Source: CAZYMF01 sp964648215 (GTDB lineage Bacteria > Desulfobacterota > Binatia > HRBIN30 > JACQVA1). Taken from it: a DNA stretch of 48,574 bases. Of this stretch, positions 1 through 9,088 are shown piece after piece. Below the pieces are notes generated by a model that did not search any database, was not told where the DNA came from, and saw nothing but the letters and a program-made list of their open reading frames with translations. Numbering within the stretch: position 1 is the first letter of the stretch; every line of letters starts with the position of its first letter. Both the position numbers and the translations under genes were made by a program. The stretch covers positions 1-48,574 of the forward strand of contig CAZYMF010000013.1 in assembly GCA_964648215.1 (NCBI GenBank). Direction: 5' to 3'.

Positions 1-1
1 C

Positions 2-943
2 TACTCGCGCAAGGAAGGCGAGTGGATTCCCAACATCCACGGCGGTCGCGAGAATCTCGAGGCGCTCGACTTCCTGCGGCGCTTGAACGAGCAGGTCTAC
101 AAGGAGGAGCCCGGCGTCCAGACCTTTGCCGAGGAGTCGACCGCGTGGCCGATGGTGTCGCGACCGTTGTACGTTGGCGGGCTCGGCTTCGGGTTCAAGT
201 GGGACATGGGGTGGATGCACGACACCTTGCAGTACATGTCCCGCGATCCGATCCACCGAAAATTCCATCACAGCCAGCTCACGTTTCGGCTGGTCTACGC
301 GTTCTCGGAGAACTTCGTCCTGCCGCTGTCTCACGACGAGGTCGTCTACGGCAAGGGCTCGCTGCTGGGGAAGATGCCCGGGGACGACTGGCAGAAGATG
401 GCCAACCTGCGACTGCTCTACGGCTACATGTACACACAGCCGGGCAAGAAGCTGCTGTTCATGGGCGGCGAGCTCGGACAGTGGAGCGAATGGAGCCACG
501 AGGGCAGCCTGGACTGGAACCTGCTCGAGTTCCCCGCCCACGTCGGTCTGCAGCGTTGGGTCCGCGACCTGAACACGTGGTACCGCGGCGAACCGTCGCT
601 GCACGAGCTCGACTGCGACCCGGCCGGCTTCGACTGGATCGACTGCAACGATGCCGAGCAGTGCGTCCTGACCTTCCGGCGGCGCGGGCGAAATCAGCAG
701 GAAGCCGTCATCCTCGGGTGCAACTTCACGCCGATCCCACGGCACAACTACCGCATCGGCGTCCCCTGGCCGGGCCATTGGCAAGAGGTCATGAACAGCG
801 ATGCCAACCTGTACGGCGGCAGCGGGCAGGGCAACATCGGCGGGGTGAAGAGTGCGCCGGTCTCCTGGCACGGGCAGCCGCAGTCGATCAACGTCACCCT
901 GCCGCCGTTGGCCATCGTCGCCTTCAAGGGCCGGCGAGAGTAG
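2..943 (+). CDS. glgB: 1,4-alpha-glucan branching enzyme, C-terminal part (5' end outside window)
   Basis: Transfers alpha-1,4 glucan segments to make alpha-1,6 branches in glycogen (GH13 family, cytoplasm). The frame is open from base 2, so only the last 313 residues are present. The fragment holds the AEEST motif with the catalytic acid/base Glu, the SHDEVVYGKGSL motif with the transition-state-stabilising Asp, and the all-beta C-terminal domain. The N-terminal carbohydrate-binding domain and the nucleophile lie before the window. treZ follows 115 bp downstream on the same strand, after a terminator-like hairpin, so this looks like a glycogen/trehalose locus. The fit to GlgB is strong over the whole visible length. 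Confidence 0.96.
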   Translation, partial: YSRKEGEWIPNIHGGRENLEALDFLRRLNEQVYKEEPGVQTFAEESTAWPMVSRPLYVGGLGFGFKWDMGWMHDTLQYMSRDPIHRKFHHSQLTFRLVYAFSENFVLPLSHDEVVYGKGSLLGKMPGDDWQKMANLRLLYGYMYTQPGKKLLFMGGELGQWSEWSHEGSLDWNLLEFPAHVGLQRWVRDLNTWYRGEPSLHELDCDPAGFDWIDCNDAEQCVLTFRRRGRNQQEAVILGCNFTPIPRHNYRIGVPWPGHWQEVMNSDANLYGGSGQGNIGGVKSAPVSWHGQPQSINVTLPPLAIVAFKGRRE

Positions 944-957
944 GGGGAATCAAGACG

Positions 958-988
958 AAATGGAGAATGTCGAACCGGTTCTCCATTT
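958..988 (+). terminator. Hairpin after glgB
   Basis: A 10-bp perfect inverted repeat, AAATGGAGAA and TTCTCCATTT, flanks an 11-nt loop 15 bp after the glgB stop. The 3' arm ends in a short T run (ATTTTCCGTT). It looks like a weak intrinsic terminator or attenuator between glgB and treZ. Confidence 0.5.
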
Positions 989-1058
989 TCCGTTGCCTCA
1001 GGCGATGCGTCCCTAGCGGCGTGGGGACGCCGCATGTCGCGCGCTCGCGACGGCACGG

Positions 1059-2975
1059 ATGACGATGAGCGAAGACGGCGACACGATGTCCTGGCAGCCC
1101 TCGCTCGGCGCCTGGCCCAACGGCGGCGGCACGCATTTCCGCGTCTGGGCGCCGCGGCGAGGGCGCGTCGAGGTCGTCCTCGAATCAGGTGATCGCTCCC
1201 CTGCAACGTACCCGCTGGCCAGGGGCGCGGACGGTACGTTCCACGGGCTGATTGCGGAGGTCGGAGCCGGCGCGCTCTACCGTTATCGTCTCGACGGGGA
1301 GGGTCCGTTCCCCGACCCGGCTTCGCGCTTCCAGCCCGAGGGCGTTCACGGGGCGTCGATGGTGATCGAGCCGCGGCGCTACGCGTGGGGCGACCAGTCT
1401 TGGCCCGGGCTGCGGCTCGAAGAGCTCGTCCTCTACGAGCTGCACGTGGGCACGTTCACGCCCGCCGGCACCTTCGCCGCGGCAGGCGAGCGGCTCGACT
1501 ATCTCCGGGATCTCGGGGCCACCGCGCTCGAGCTCATGCCGGTCGCCGATTTTCCCGGCCGCCGCGGCTGGGGATACGACGGAGTCAGCCTGTTCGCGCC
1601 GGCGCGCTGCTACGGCACGCCCGACGATCTGCGCCGGCTGGTCGACCGTGCCCACGGTGTCGGCCTCGGCGTCTTCCTCGACGTCGTCTACAATCATCTC
1701 GGACCCGACGGCGCGTACCTGGGCGCGTTCAGCCCGTACTACTTCTCGCCGCGACACAAGACACCGTGGGGCGACGCGGTCAATCTCGACGGCGAGCACA
1801 GCGCGATGGTGCGCGACTTCTTCATCGAGAACGCGCTCCACTGGATTCACGAGTATCACCTCGACGGTCTGCGCCTGGATGCCACGCACGCGCTGATCGA
1901 CGACGGCACGCCCCACTTCCTGGCCGAGTTGGCCGAGCGGGTAGGGGCGATGCCGCGCCCGGGCGCGAGGCGGGCGTTGCTGGTGGCCGAGGATCACCGC
2001 AATCTGCCCGCCCTGGTGCGACCACGGGCCGAGGGCGGCTGCGGGCTCGACGCCGTCTGGGCCGACGACTTCCACCACCAGGTGCGCCGGGCCGTCGCCG
2101 GCGATCGCGAAGGCTACTACCGCGACTACACCGGCTCGACGGCCGACCTGGCGGCCACGATCGGCCGCGGTTGGTTCTACTGCGGCCAGTACTCCGAGCA
2201 TCTCCAGACGGCGCGCGGCAGCGATCCGAGCGGCGTGCCGCCGCGGTGCTTCGTCGTCTGCCTGCAGAACCACGACCAGGTCGGCAACCGTGCCCTCGGC
2301 GAGCGGCTGCATCATCAGATCGATGCGGCCACCTACCGCGCGGTGACGGTGCTGCTGCTGTGTGCGCCCGAGACACCGCTGCTGTTCATGGGGCAGGAGT
2401 GGGCGGCGAGCAGCCCGTTTCTCTACTTCACCGACCACGATCCCGAGCTCGGGCGCCTGGTCACCGAGGGCCGCCGCCGCGAGTTCCGGTCGTTCTCGGC
2501 TTTCCGCGATTCGCGGGCGCGCGAGCGTATTCCCGACCCGCAGGCGGAGTCGACGTTCGGCGCCAGCCGGCTGCCGTGGGACGAGTGTGCGGAGGGGAGG
2601 CACGCGGAGACGTTGCGGCTCTACCGCGCCCTGTTGCAGCTCCGCCGACAGGAGCGGGCACTGTGCGCAAACCGCTGGCAAGGCTTTGCTGCCACGGCGC
2701 CGGGGGACGGCGCCCTGCGCCTGTGCTTCACCGCCGGTGCGGGCTCCTCCCTCCAGGTGGTGATCCGTCTGCGCGGGGCGGGCGAGGTCTCGCTCGACGT
2801 CACGCCCCCCGGCGGCGAGGCGCAGGTGGAGACGCTCTTGAGCACGGAGGACGAGCGCTTTGCCGCGGACCCCGTGTCGCCCGAATTCGGGCGCTCCGGC
2901 GCGAATTCGGTGATTCGCTTCGCCCGTCCCGGCGCGTTGATCCTGCGGGTTTCCGGCGCCGCCGCGGTGGTGTAG
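1059..2975 (+). CDS. treZ: Malto-oligosyltrehalose trehalohydrolase
   Basis: Releases trehalose from maltooligosyl-trehalose, the second step of the TreY/TreZ route from glycogen. The 638-residue protein has an N-terminal beta domain beginning near GGGTHFRVWAP (residues 22-32). A GH13 barrel follows with the four conserved regions: DVVYNHLG (208-215), GLRLDATHA with nucleophile D274, VAEDHRN with acid/base E311, and QNHDQVGNR with D406. Length is usual for TreZ. The start is uncertain: in-frame ATGs at 1059, 1065 and 1086 all precede the conserved domain and none has a strong ribosome binding site. TreY is not in the window and may lie upstream of glgB. Confidence 0.94.
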   Translation: MTMSEDGDTMSWQPSLGAWPNGGGTHFRVWAPRRGRVEVVLESGDRSPATYPLARGADGTFHGLIAEVGAGALYRYRLDGEGPFPDPASRFQPEGVHGASMVIEPRRYAWGDQSWPGLRLEELVLYELHVGTFTPAGTFAAAGERLDYLRDLGATALELMPVADFPGRRGWGYDGVSLFAPARCYGTPDDLRRLVDRAHGVGLGVFLDVVYNHLGPDGAYLGAFSPYYFSPRHKTPWGDAVNLDGEHSAMVRDFFIENALHWIHEYHLDGLRLDATHALIDDGTPHFLAELAERVGAMPRPGARRALLVAEDHRNLPALVRPRAEGGCGLDAVWADDFHHQVRRAVAGDREGYYRDYTGSTADLAATIGRGWFYCGQYSEHLQTARGSDPSGVPPRCFVVCLQNHDQVGNRALGERLHHQIDAATYRAVTVLLLCAPETPLLFMGQEWAASSPFLYFTDHDPELGRLVTEGRRREFRSFSAFRDSRARERIPDPQAESTFGASRLPWDECAEGRHAETLRLYRALLQLRRQERALCANRWQGFAATAPGDGALRLCFTAGAGSSLQVVIRLRGAGEVSLDVTPPGGEAQVETLLSTEDERFAADPVSPEFGRSGANSVIRFARPGALILRVSGAAAVV

Positions 2976-3044
2976 AGCCGCTTCTGCCGGAGGAGCGGCG
3001 TGACCGGCCCTGCGCGTCGAGGGCAAGCGGCAATGCGGAACGGA

Positions 3045-3155
3045 AATGAGAAACAGGAAACCGGAAACAGGAGACCGGAAGCCGGCAAACGCGGCGGGTT
3101 CCTTCCGGCGTTGACCGGCCTTTCATTTCCTGTTTCCTGTCTTCTGTTTCTCATT
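3045..3155. repeat. Long imperfect inverted repeat between treZ and trkH
   Basis: The outer arms AATGAGAAACAG (3045-3056) and CTGTTTCTCATT (3144-3155) are a perfect 12-bp inverted repeat. The inner part is built from variants of GAAACAGGAAAC and ACCGGAAAC in both orientations. It could fold into a long hairpin that ends the treZ transcript. It is purine-rich on one arm and unlike the neighbouring coding sequence. It may belong to a set of dispersed intergenic palindromes in this genome. Confidence 0.6.
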
Positions 3156-3187
3156 GGTCTTCGGCAGTAACACTCGGGAGGGAGCCG

Positions 3188-4654
3188 ATGAGCGAGCGGG
3201 CGGCGGAGTTGGCCTACGCGGTGCGTCCGCGGGTGGTGCTGAAGTACGTCGGGCAGCTCTGCCTGGTGCTGGCCGCGCTCACGCTCGTGCCGCTTGTGGT
3301 TTCCGTGCTGCTGGGAGAGGGGGCGTTCGCGCTGCGCTGCGGTCTGGTGATCGCCGCCCTGCTTGCCGGCGGAGCGCCGCTGGCGCGTCTGCCCGGCGGC
3401 GCCCGCCTGCAGACGAACGAGGCGCTGGTCATCGTCGGCTTGATCTTCCTGCTGTCGCCGCTGGCCATGGCCTACCCGATGACCACCTCGGGTTTGCACT
3501 TCGTCGACATGTTCTTCGAGGCGCTGTCGGCGGTGACGACGACCGGGCTGACCACGACCGCGGGTGCCGAGGACAAGGTGCCGGCGATCCTGTTCCTGCG
3601 CGCATGGATGCAGTGGTACGGCGGCCTCGGCTTCGTCGTGCTGTCGCTGGCGCTGGTGATGCGGCCGGGGATTGCGGCGCGCCAGCTCTCGGGGCGGGCG
3701 CCCGAGGAGGAAGACCTGGTCGGCAGCACCAAGGCGCACGCGCGCATCGTGCTGGGGGTCTACTGCGTGCTGACCGTGGCGGGGGTCGTGCTGCTGCTGG
3801 CGGCCGGGCAGCGCTTTTTCTCCGCCGTGCTGCACACGTTCACCGCGGTGTCGACCGGCGGCTTCTCCGAGCGCGACCAACTGCTGGTGCGGCTCGGCGG
3901 CCTGCGGGTGCAAGTGCTGATCATCGTCATCTGCCTGAGCGGGGCGATGTCGCTGAGCATGTACCATCGCGCCTACGTCAAGGGCTGGCGCGAGGTACTC
4001 GCGGACGTGCAGCTTCGCGGCATCCTCGCCGCCGGCGCCGGCGCGAGCGCGGTGCTGGGCCTGGTGCTGCACGCGGTCGACCATTGGAGCTGGGGCGACG
4101 TGCTCCACCACGCGCCGATTCTGGCGCTGTCGGCGCAGACGACGGCGGGATTCTCCTCGGTGGACATTATCCACCTCAGCGCCGCCGCCAAGCTGGTGCT
4201 GATGCTGTCGATGTTCGTCGGTGCCGGCATCGGCTCCACCGGCGGCGGCATCAAGATGGTGCGCCTGTTGATCGTGCTGCGCCTGGTGCAGATGACGATT
4301 CGCCGCGTCTGCCTGCCCCGGCACGCGGTGCTCGAGCCCACCCTGGCGGGGAGACACCTGGAAGAGGACGAGATCCAGGAGGCTTTGCTGATCGTGGTGC
4401 TGTTCCTCGGCGTGATCGTGCTGTCCTGGCTGCCCTTTCTGGCCTATGGGCACGACCCCATGAGCTCGTTGTTCGAGGTCGTCTCGGCGACCGGCACCGT
4501 GGGGCTGTCGGCGGGGATCTCGAGCCCCCAGCTGGCGCCGCTGCTCAAGGGCGTGCTGTGTGTCGACATGCTGATCGGCCGCCTGGAGGTGGTGGCGGTG
4601 CTGGTCTTGGTGTATCCGGGTACCTGGGTCGGTAGACGATCGGAGCTGCCATGA
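3188..4654 (+). CDS. trkH: Trk-type potassium uptake membrane protein
   Basis: Potassium-translocating inner-membrane subunit of a Trk/Ktr system. The 488-residue protein is almost entirely hydrophobic and shows the four selectivity-filter P-loops of the superfamily: LSAVTTTGLTT (around G120), FTAVSTGGFS, LSAQTTAGFSS and VSATGTVGLS. A strong Shine-Dalgarno (GGGAGGGAG) sits before ATG 3188. Its stop overlaps the start of the TrkA-like gene by 4 bp (ATGA at 4651-4654), so the channel and its regulatory subunit are translationally coupled. Confidence 0.95.
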   Translation: MSERAAELAYAVRPRVVLKYVGQLCLVLAALTLVPLVVSVLLGEGAFALRCGLVIAALLAGGAPLARLPGGARLQTNEALVIVGLIFLLSPLAMAYPMTTSGLHFVDMFFEALSAVTTTGLTTTAGAEDKVPAILFLRAWMQWYGGLGFVVLSLALVMRPGIAARQLSGRAPEEEDLVGSTKAHARIVLGVYCVLTVAGVVLLLAAGQRFFSAVLHTFTAVSTGGFSERDQLLVRLGGLRVQVLIIVICLSGAMSLSMYHRAYVKGWREVLADVQLRGILAAGAGASAVLGLVLHAVDHWSWGDVLHHAPILALSAQTTAGFSSVDIIHLSAAAKLVLMLSMFVGAGIGSTGGGIKMVRLLIVLRLVQMTIRRVCLPRHAVLEPTLAGRHLEEDEIQEALLIVVLFLGVIVLSWLPFLAYGHDPMSSLFEVVSATGTVGLSAGISSPQLAPLLKGVLCVDMLIGRLEVVAVLVLVYPGTWVGRRSELP

Positions 4655-5307
4655 GATTCGTCTTCGTCGGAGCGAGCCAGCTGAGCGTGATGACCGCGAA
4701 GCTGCTGATCGGCCGTGGCCACGAGGTGGTCATGGTCGACAAGGACAAGGATTACATCAAGGCGCTCGGTGACGAGATCGACTGCGCCTTTCTCAACGGC
4801 GACGGCAGTAAGCCGCACATCCTGCGCGAGGCGGGGCCGGATCACACCGACGTGCTCTTCGCCTTGACGAACGACGACAAGGTCAACGTCCTCGCCGCGC
4901 TGATCGGGCGCTCGCTGGGTTTCAAGCGGGTGGTGCCGAGCATTCGCGATCCCGAGCTGATGAGCATCTGCGGCGAGCTCGGTCTCGACCACACCGTCAT
5001 TCCCGATCAGACGATCAGCCGCTACCTCGCCGACGTCGCCGTCGGCATCGACGTGCTCGAGCTGTCGACGCTGATCAAGGGCGAGGCGCGCTTCTTCTCC
5101 TTCGTGGCCGGTGCGGAGGATGCCGGCACGGTCGAGGCGCTCGGGCTGCCGGACGAGGCGCGGGCCGTCTGCTTCTATCGCGACGGAGACTTCCACCTCG
5201 CCGACGCCGACAGCAAGATCCGCAAGGGCGACGAGATCATGGTGCTGACCCACAGCAAGCATCTCGCCGACCTGCGCAAGCGCTGGCAGCCGAAGAACGC
5301 GGAGTGA
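4651..5307 (+). CDS. trkA: TrkA-like potassium uptake regulatory protein (single RCK unit)
   Basis: Cytoplasmic nucleotide-binding gate for the TrkH pore. At 218 residues it carries one RCK_N Rossmann domain (about 1-115) and one RCK_C domain (about 135-215), the KtrA-like size rather than the 458-residue double TrkA of E. coli. The glycine loop is GASQLS (residues 7-12) instead of the usual GxGxxG, while the acidic residues after beta-2 (VMVDKDKD) remain. This could change nucleotide preference. The start overlaps the trkH stop. A relic of a similar C-terminus lies at 9326-9402. Confidence 0.88.
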   Translation: MRFVFVGASQLSVMTAKLLIGRGHEVVMVDKDKDYIKALGDEIDCAFLNGDGSKPHILREAGPDHTDVLFALTNDDKVNVLAALIGRSLGFKRVVPSIRDPELMSICGELGLDHTVIPDQTISRYLADVAVGIDVLELSTLIKGEARFFSFVAGAEDAGTVEALGLPDEARAVCFYRDGDFHLADADSKIRKGDEIMVLTHSKHLADLRKRWQPKNAE

Positions 5308-5329
5308 GTCGCACGAGGATCCCTGCGTT

Positions 5330-5345
5330 GCGGGCCACGGCCCGC
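5330..5345 (+). other. Short GC hairpin after the trkA-like gene
   Basis: GCGGGCC and GGCCCGC form a 7-bp stem around a 2-nt spacer, 22 bp after the stop codon. There is no T tail. It could be an attenuator or chance in high-GC DNA. Confidence 0.25.
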
Positions 5346-5368
5346 GCACGCATGAACGAGACGGTGGT

Positions 5369-6388
5369 ATGGCGCTGCGCCTGATCGAGATCGTCGTTCC
5401 CGAGCAGGAAGGCCCCGCGGTCCGACAGCTGCTCGAACAGCAGCAGATCCTCGGCAGCTGGCGCGACGCGGAGACGGGGCGCCTGCTGATCCAGATCGTG
5501 GTTGCGGCCGAGGAGGTGGAACGGATCATGGACGAAGTGCAGCAGCGCTTCTCGTTGCTGGGGAACTTCCACATGGTACTGTTCCCGATCGAGGCCTCGT
5601 TGCCCCGCCCGCCGCGCGCGGAGGAAGCGCAGGGCGAGAAAGGCGCGTCGGCGGAGCCGGCGAAGCCGGCGAAGAGCCATCGTGTCAGCCGCGAGGAGCT
5701 CTACGCCGAAGCGCTGGACGGGGCCAAGACATCGCGCGTCTTCGTCGCCATGACCGTGCTGTCGGCGGTGGTGGCGACCGTGGGTTTGCTCCGCGACGAC
5801 CTCGCGGTGGTGATCGGGGCGATGGTGATTGCGCCCCTGCTCAGCCCCAACGTCGCCCTCGCTCTGGCGACGACTCTGGGAGACTTTCACCTGGCGCGCG
5901 ACGCCTTGCGCGCCAACGTCGTCGGCGTGGGTATCGCCGTGGTGCTCTCGGCGGCCGTCGGCGCGTTGGTCGTGGTCGATCCGTCGGTGCCGGCGCTGGT
6001 GGCGCGGACGCGGATCGAGCCGGTGGATCTCATTCTGGCGCTGGCCGCCGGCGCGGCCGGAGCGCTGGCCTTCACCACCGGGATTTCCGGAGCGGTCATC
6101 GGCGTGATGGTGGCGGTGGCGCTGCTCCCGCCGTCGGTGACGCTCGGTCTGTTGCTGGGAAGTGGTCACGTGTCGGTGGCTTTCGGCGCGCTGCTGCTGC
6201 TGACGGCCAACGTCATCTGCGTCAACCTTGCCGGCGTCGCCACCTTTCTGCTGCAAGGAGTACGGCCGCGCACCTGGTGGGAGGTCGAGCGCGCCCGCAA
6301 GGCCAGCCGTACGGCGATGCTGGTCTGGGCCGTCCTGCTCACGCTCCTGGCGGTAACGATCGTGCTCGCCCGCCCCGGCCTGAATTGA
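5369..6388 (+). CDS. DUF389 / TIGR00341 family membrane protein
   Basis: Member of an uncharacterised membrane family. Residues 1-75 form a small alpha/beta domain, followed by an Ala/Glu/Lys/Pro-rich linker (about 80-105). The rest is six or so membrane segments, including the family signature VVIGAMVIAPLLSPNVALA and a second inverted-like unit ISGAVIGVMVAVALLPPSVT. The 339-residue length is normal. It lies 61 bp after the TrkA-like gene on the same strand, so it may be co-transcribed with the potassium uptake genes. A transport or channel role is plausible but unproven. ATG 5369 follows a GGTGG. Confidence 0.88.
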   Translation: MALRLIEIVVPEQEGPAVRQLLEQQQILGSWRDAETGRLLIQIVVAAEEVERIMDEVQQRFSLLGNFHMVLFPIEASLPRPPRAEEAQGEKGASAEPAKPAKSHRVSREELYAEALDGAKTSRVFVAMTVLSAVVATVGLLRDDLAVVIGAMVIAPLLSPNVALALATTLGDFHLARDALRANVVGVGIAVVLSAAVGALVVVDPSVPALVARTRIEPVDLILALAAGAAGALAFTTGISGAVIGVMVAVALLPPSVTLGLLLGSGHVSVAFGALLLLTANVICVNLAGVATFLLQGVRPRTWWEVERARKASRTAMLVWAVLLTLLAVTIVLARPGLN

Positions 6389-6437
6389 CCAACGCCGCCC
6401 GCGCGCGCGACTCGCGGGGCTCACTTGGGCGCCCTAC

Positions 6438-6470
6438 CGGTCAGTATCCGTGTGAATCCGCGTCGATCTG
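6438..6470. repeat. Intergenic copy of an ATCCGTGTGAATCCGYG-like motif
   Basis: The gap between the DUF389 gene and the convergent dockerin gene holds TATCCGTGTGAATCCGCG followed by TCGATCTGTG. The word ATCCGTGTGATCCG also occurs in the right arm of the inverted repeat at 36956-37054, so this may be a degenerate half copy of that family. Confidence 0.3.
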
Positions 6471-6529
6471 TGTTTCCATTCTTCTTCGCATTGCGGCTAT
6501 CCGCGCGCGGTCTCCTGGCGAGCGTGAAG

Positions 6530-9088
6530 TTACAGCATGTTTGTGATCGCCACGATGTCGGCCGCGTTCACGCGACCGTCGCCGTTGGCGTCGGCGCCGG
6601 GGAAGGGCGGATCCGAGAAGATGGCCAACGCCGCTGCCGCAACGTCGTCGGCGTCCACGTCGCCGTCGCCGTCCGCGTCGCCGGGGACGACCAGAGCAAT
6701 GCGGTAGTCCTCCACCTCGCCGTCAGCCGCGGCACCGTCGTAGGAGAGGCCGCCGCTGCTGCTGTAGCGAAAACGGGCGAAGGTCAAGCCGAGCGCAGCT
6801 CCGCCCGGCGTCGTGATCTCGACGACATTCGTTCCCGGCTGCAGCTCGATGCTGCCGGCGACCTTCTCGTTGTCGTCCTGCCAGTCACCGTCGCGGTTGA
6901 AGTCGATCCAGGCGTCGAGTCGCCCGAGGGCGGAGGCGACTACCTCGACCGTGGCCGTGCGCCCGACGACGAGGGCCGCAGGGAGGGCGACACCGTCCTC
7001 GTCGTCCACGCCGGCGTCGTCGTCGCCGGTCGCGGTAACGTTGGGGAGGCCGTCGTTCTCGCGGTCGATCAGACCACCGAGGAAGTAGCCTTCGACGATC
7101 GCGTGACGGGCGCCGTTGTTCTCGAGATGCGTCGGGTAGCTCGGTGGCGGGATATCGGGGTCGCCCATACCGTCGGGAGCGTCGCCGAAGTCGAGCTGCA
7201 CGGTGGGCGTCGGTGTCGGCATTCCGGAAGTCGGCGTCTGAGAAGCCCCAAGGACGGGGGTCGTCGACGGGCTCGGCGTGCTGGTGCGCCCCGGTGTCGG
7301 TGTGTCGGTGGGAGAGCTCGTGTACGTCGCCGTTCTGGTGGGAGTGTCGCTCGGCGTCGAAATCGGGGATGGTGTCGCCGTGATGGTCGGAGTGCCTGAC
7401 GGTGTCGGGCTCGGGGATGGCGTCGGCGTTGTCGTGGGAGTGTCTGACGGTTCTTGTGTCGCCGTCTCCGTCGGGGTCGGCGGGGTCTCCCCCTCTCTGC
7501 CCACAACGAGCAGCGCGCTGCTGAACGTCCGCACCACGAAGACGATGTCGCCGTTGTCGTTGAAGTGCGTCGGCAGGCCGTCCGCGCCGCTCGTGCCGAG
7601 GCCGCCGAGCTGGATATTGGCACGCGGCGAGTTGCGGACGTTGACGAAGAGGATCGATTGCGAGTGGCCCGGGCTCACCTCGATCAGGTCCCCCGTGCGC
7701 GCGACGAGGTGAAGACCGCCGGCGTTGCCGGCGAAGAGAGCGGCGTTGTTCGAGGAGCCCACCCCCGGTCCTTGCAATTCGGCGGTAAAGGCCACGTCGC
7801 CGTTCTGGTTGGCGACGAAGTCCGGCGGTGTCGTGCCGAAGAACTCCGGCCCCACGTTGCCGATGCGCTTGAAAACCACGTTCTCAGGCAAATCCGGCGC
7901 CTGCTCTCCTTCGACGGCGATCTTCTGGACCGACTCGCCGTCCTTGATCCAGATGCCCCCTTTGGACTGCTCTCCGTCCGAAACCTGAGCGAGAAATGGC
8001 ACCCGGCCATCGTCGAGCAGGGTGAAACCGACGGAGAACTTGGGGTCCGAGACGAGGCCGTAGCCTTCCGCTCCGGGGAGCTCCGTTCCCAGCGGCAGGT
8101 AGTTCGAGCACGTACCGTTGCACATCCACACGCCCAGGTTGTCTTGTCGGCCGCCGAAGAAGGCGACGGTACCGGCGGAATTGATGGTCAGGCGGCGGAG
8201 CAGGAACGCGTCCGGGGTGACCACCATCTCGTTCAGCAGAACCTCGAGGGCGGCGCCACCCGTGCCGCGGTACAGGACTCTCCGCTGTCCCGGTCGGCCG
8301 ACGAGGATGGAGAAAGCAACGACACCGTTCTCGTTGATGACGGGCCCGTCGGAGAAGGGGGACGGAGCCGTGCTGAGGTTGAGCACCTCCAAGGGGGAAA
8401 GCACGGGCGCAGGCTGCGCGATCTCGGCGAGGATGTCGATCTGATCGGTTCCCGGCCCGGCGAGCAACTCGGCTGCGCGTTGCTCGCTGGAGAAATCCTC
8501 GCCGCGGATCAATGTGACCTTGGCGTCGTTGAAAGGCAGCGCCGTGTTTCCGAGGAACGGTGCCGGAAAGGAGACGCCCTGACGCAACAGAACCTGAAGC
8601 GACTGCTCTCCCTCGACGAAGACGGCCTCGTCATTGCTGGCGTCGATGCCGTCGCCCTCCATGGCTGCGGCGACGAGAGCGCGTCCCGACTTGTCCAGAT
8701 TGGCGACGAAGCTCGAGAAGCTGAACTCGTCCCCGAACGTGGCTCCGGGAATGCCGGGAACCTCATTGCCCTCGATGGCGAGCGGCGTGGGCTGCGGGGG
8801 CGGCCCCGATCCGACGTCCAGGGTCCAGAAGCCGCGCAGGGACTTGGGGAACGGGTCGGTCTGCACCAGGTAGGTACCTCCGAAGAGCACGCGACCGTTG
8901 TCACTGATGTACGCCTGTCCGTGATCGAAGCCGGAGAAGGGTGCGCCGCCGGTGCCGGGCGCCTCCTGCCCTTCGCTGGCCAACACCTCGATCTGGTAAT
9001 CCGCCTCGGCGGTGTCCACGCCACCCGTGACGCAGAGGAGCAGGGCTACACTCAACACCACGCCGTTTCCCGTCTTCGATCCTGGCAC
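6530..9088 (-). CDS. Secreted NxxGxxAF-repeat protein with Pro/Thr linker, GEVED domain and dockerin
   Basis: Predicted exported 852-residue protein. I chose GTG at 9088 because a purine-rich GGAAGGGGGG precedes it and a typical signal peptide ending near TAEA follows at once; the frame stays open to 9226 but that part is not signal-like. Residues 30-535 contain repeats of the NxxGxxAF type (NENGVVAFSI, NSAGTVAFFG, NQNGDVAFTA, NDNGDIVFVV). Residues 536-629 are a Thr/Pro/Ser linker. Residues 630-800 match the GEVED-type beta domain, ending DGEVEDYRIAL. Residues 801-852 form a type I dockerin with two calcium loops (DADGDGDVDADD and DANGDGRVNAAD). The function is not known and no cohesin partner is in the window. 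Confidence 0.82.
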   Translation of the reverse strand: MPGSKTGNGVVLSVALLLCVTGGVDTAEADYQIEVLASEGQEAPGTGGAPFSGFDHGQAYISDNGRVLFGGTYLVQTDPFPKSLRGFWTLDVGSGPPPQPTPLAIEGNEVPGIPGATFGDEFSFSSFVANLDKSGRALVAAAMEGDGIDASNDEAVFVEGEQSLQVLLRQGVSFPAPFLGNTALPFNDAKVTLIRGEDFSSEQRAAELLAGPGTDQIDILAEIAQPAPVLSPLEVLNLSTAPSPFSDGPVINENGVVAFSILVGRPGQRRVLYRGTGGAALEVLLNEMVVTPDAFLLRRLTINSAGTVAFFGGRQDNLGVWMCNGTCSNYLPLGTELPGAEGYGLVSDPKFSVGFTLLDDGRVPFLAQVSDGEQSKGGIWIKDGESVQKIAVEGEQAPDLPENVVFKRIGNVGPEFFGTTPPDFVANQNGDVAFTAELQGPGVGSSNNAALFAGNAGGLHLVARTGDLIEVSPGHSQSILFVNVRNSPRANIQLGGLGTSGADGLPTHFNDNGDIVFVVRTFSSALLVVGREGETPPTPTETATQEPSDTPTTTPTPSPSPTPSGTPTITATPSPISTPSDTPTRTATYTSSPTDTPTPGRTSTPSPSTTPVLGASQTPTSGMPTPTPTVQLDFGDAPDGMGDPDIPPPSYPTHLENNGARHAIVEGYFLGGLIDRENDGLPNVTATGDDDAGVDDEDGVALPAALVVGRTATVEVVASALGRLDAWIDFNRDGDWQDDNEKVAGSIELQPGTNVVEITTPGGAALGLTFARFRYSSSGGLSYDGAAADGEVEDYRIALVVPGDADGDGDVDADDVAAAALAIFSDPPFPGADANGDGRVNAADIVAITNML

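Noticed and set aside
22..1062. 346-codon frame overlapping glgB
   Set aside because: Arg-rich shadow of the branching enzyme; the glgB frame from base 2 contains the catalytic motifs.
5330..5345. Riboswitch or strong terminator after the TrkA-like gene
   Set aside because: The stem is only 7 bp with no T tail, too little to support either claim.
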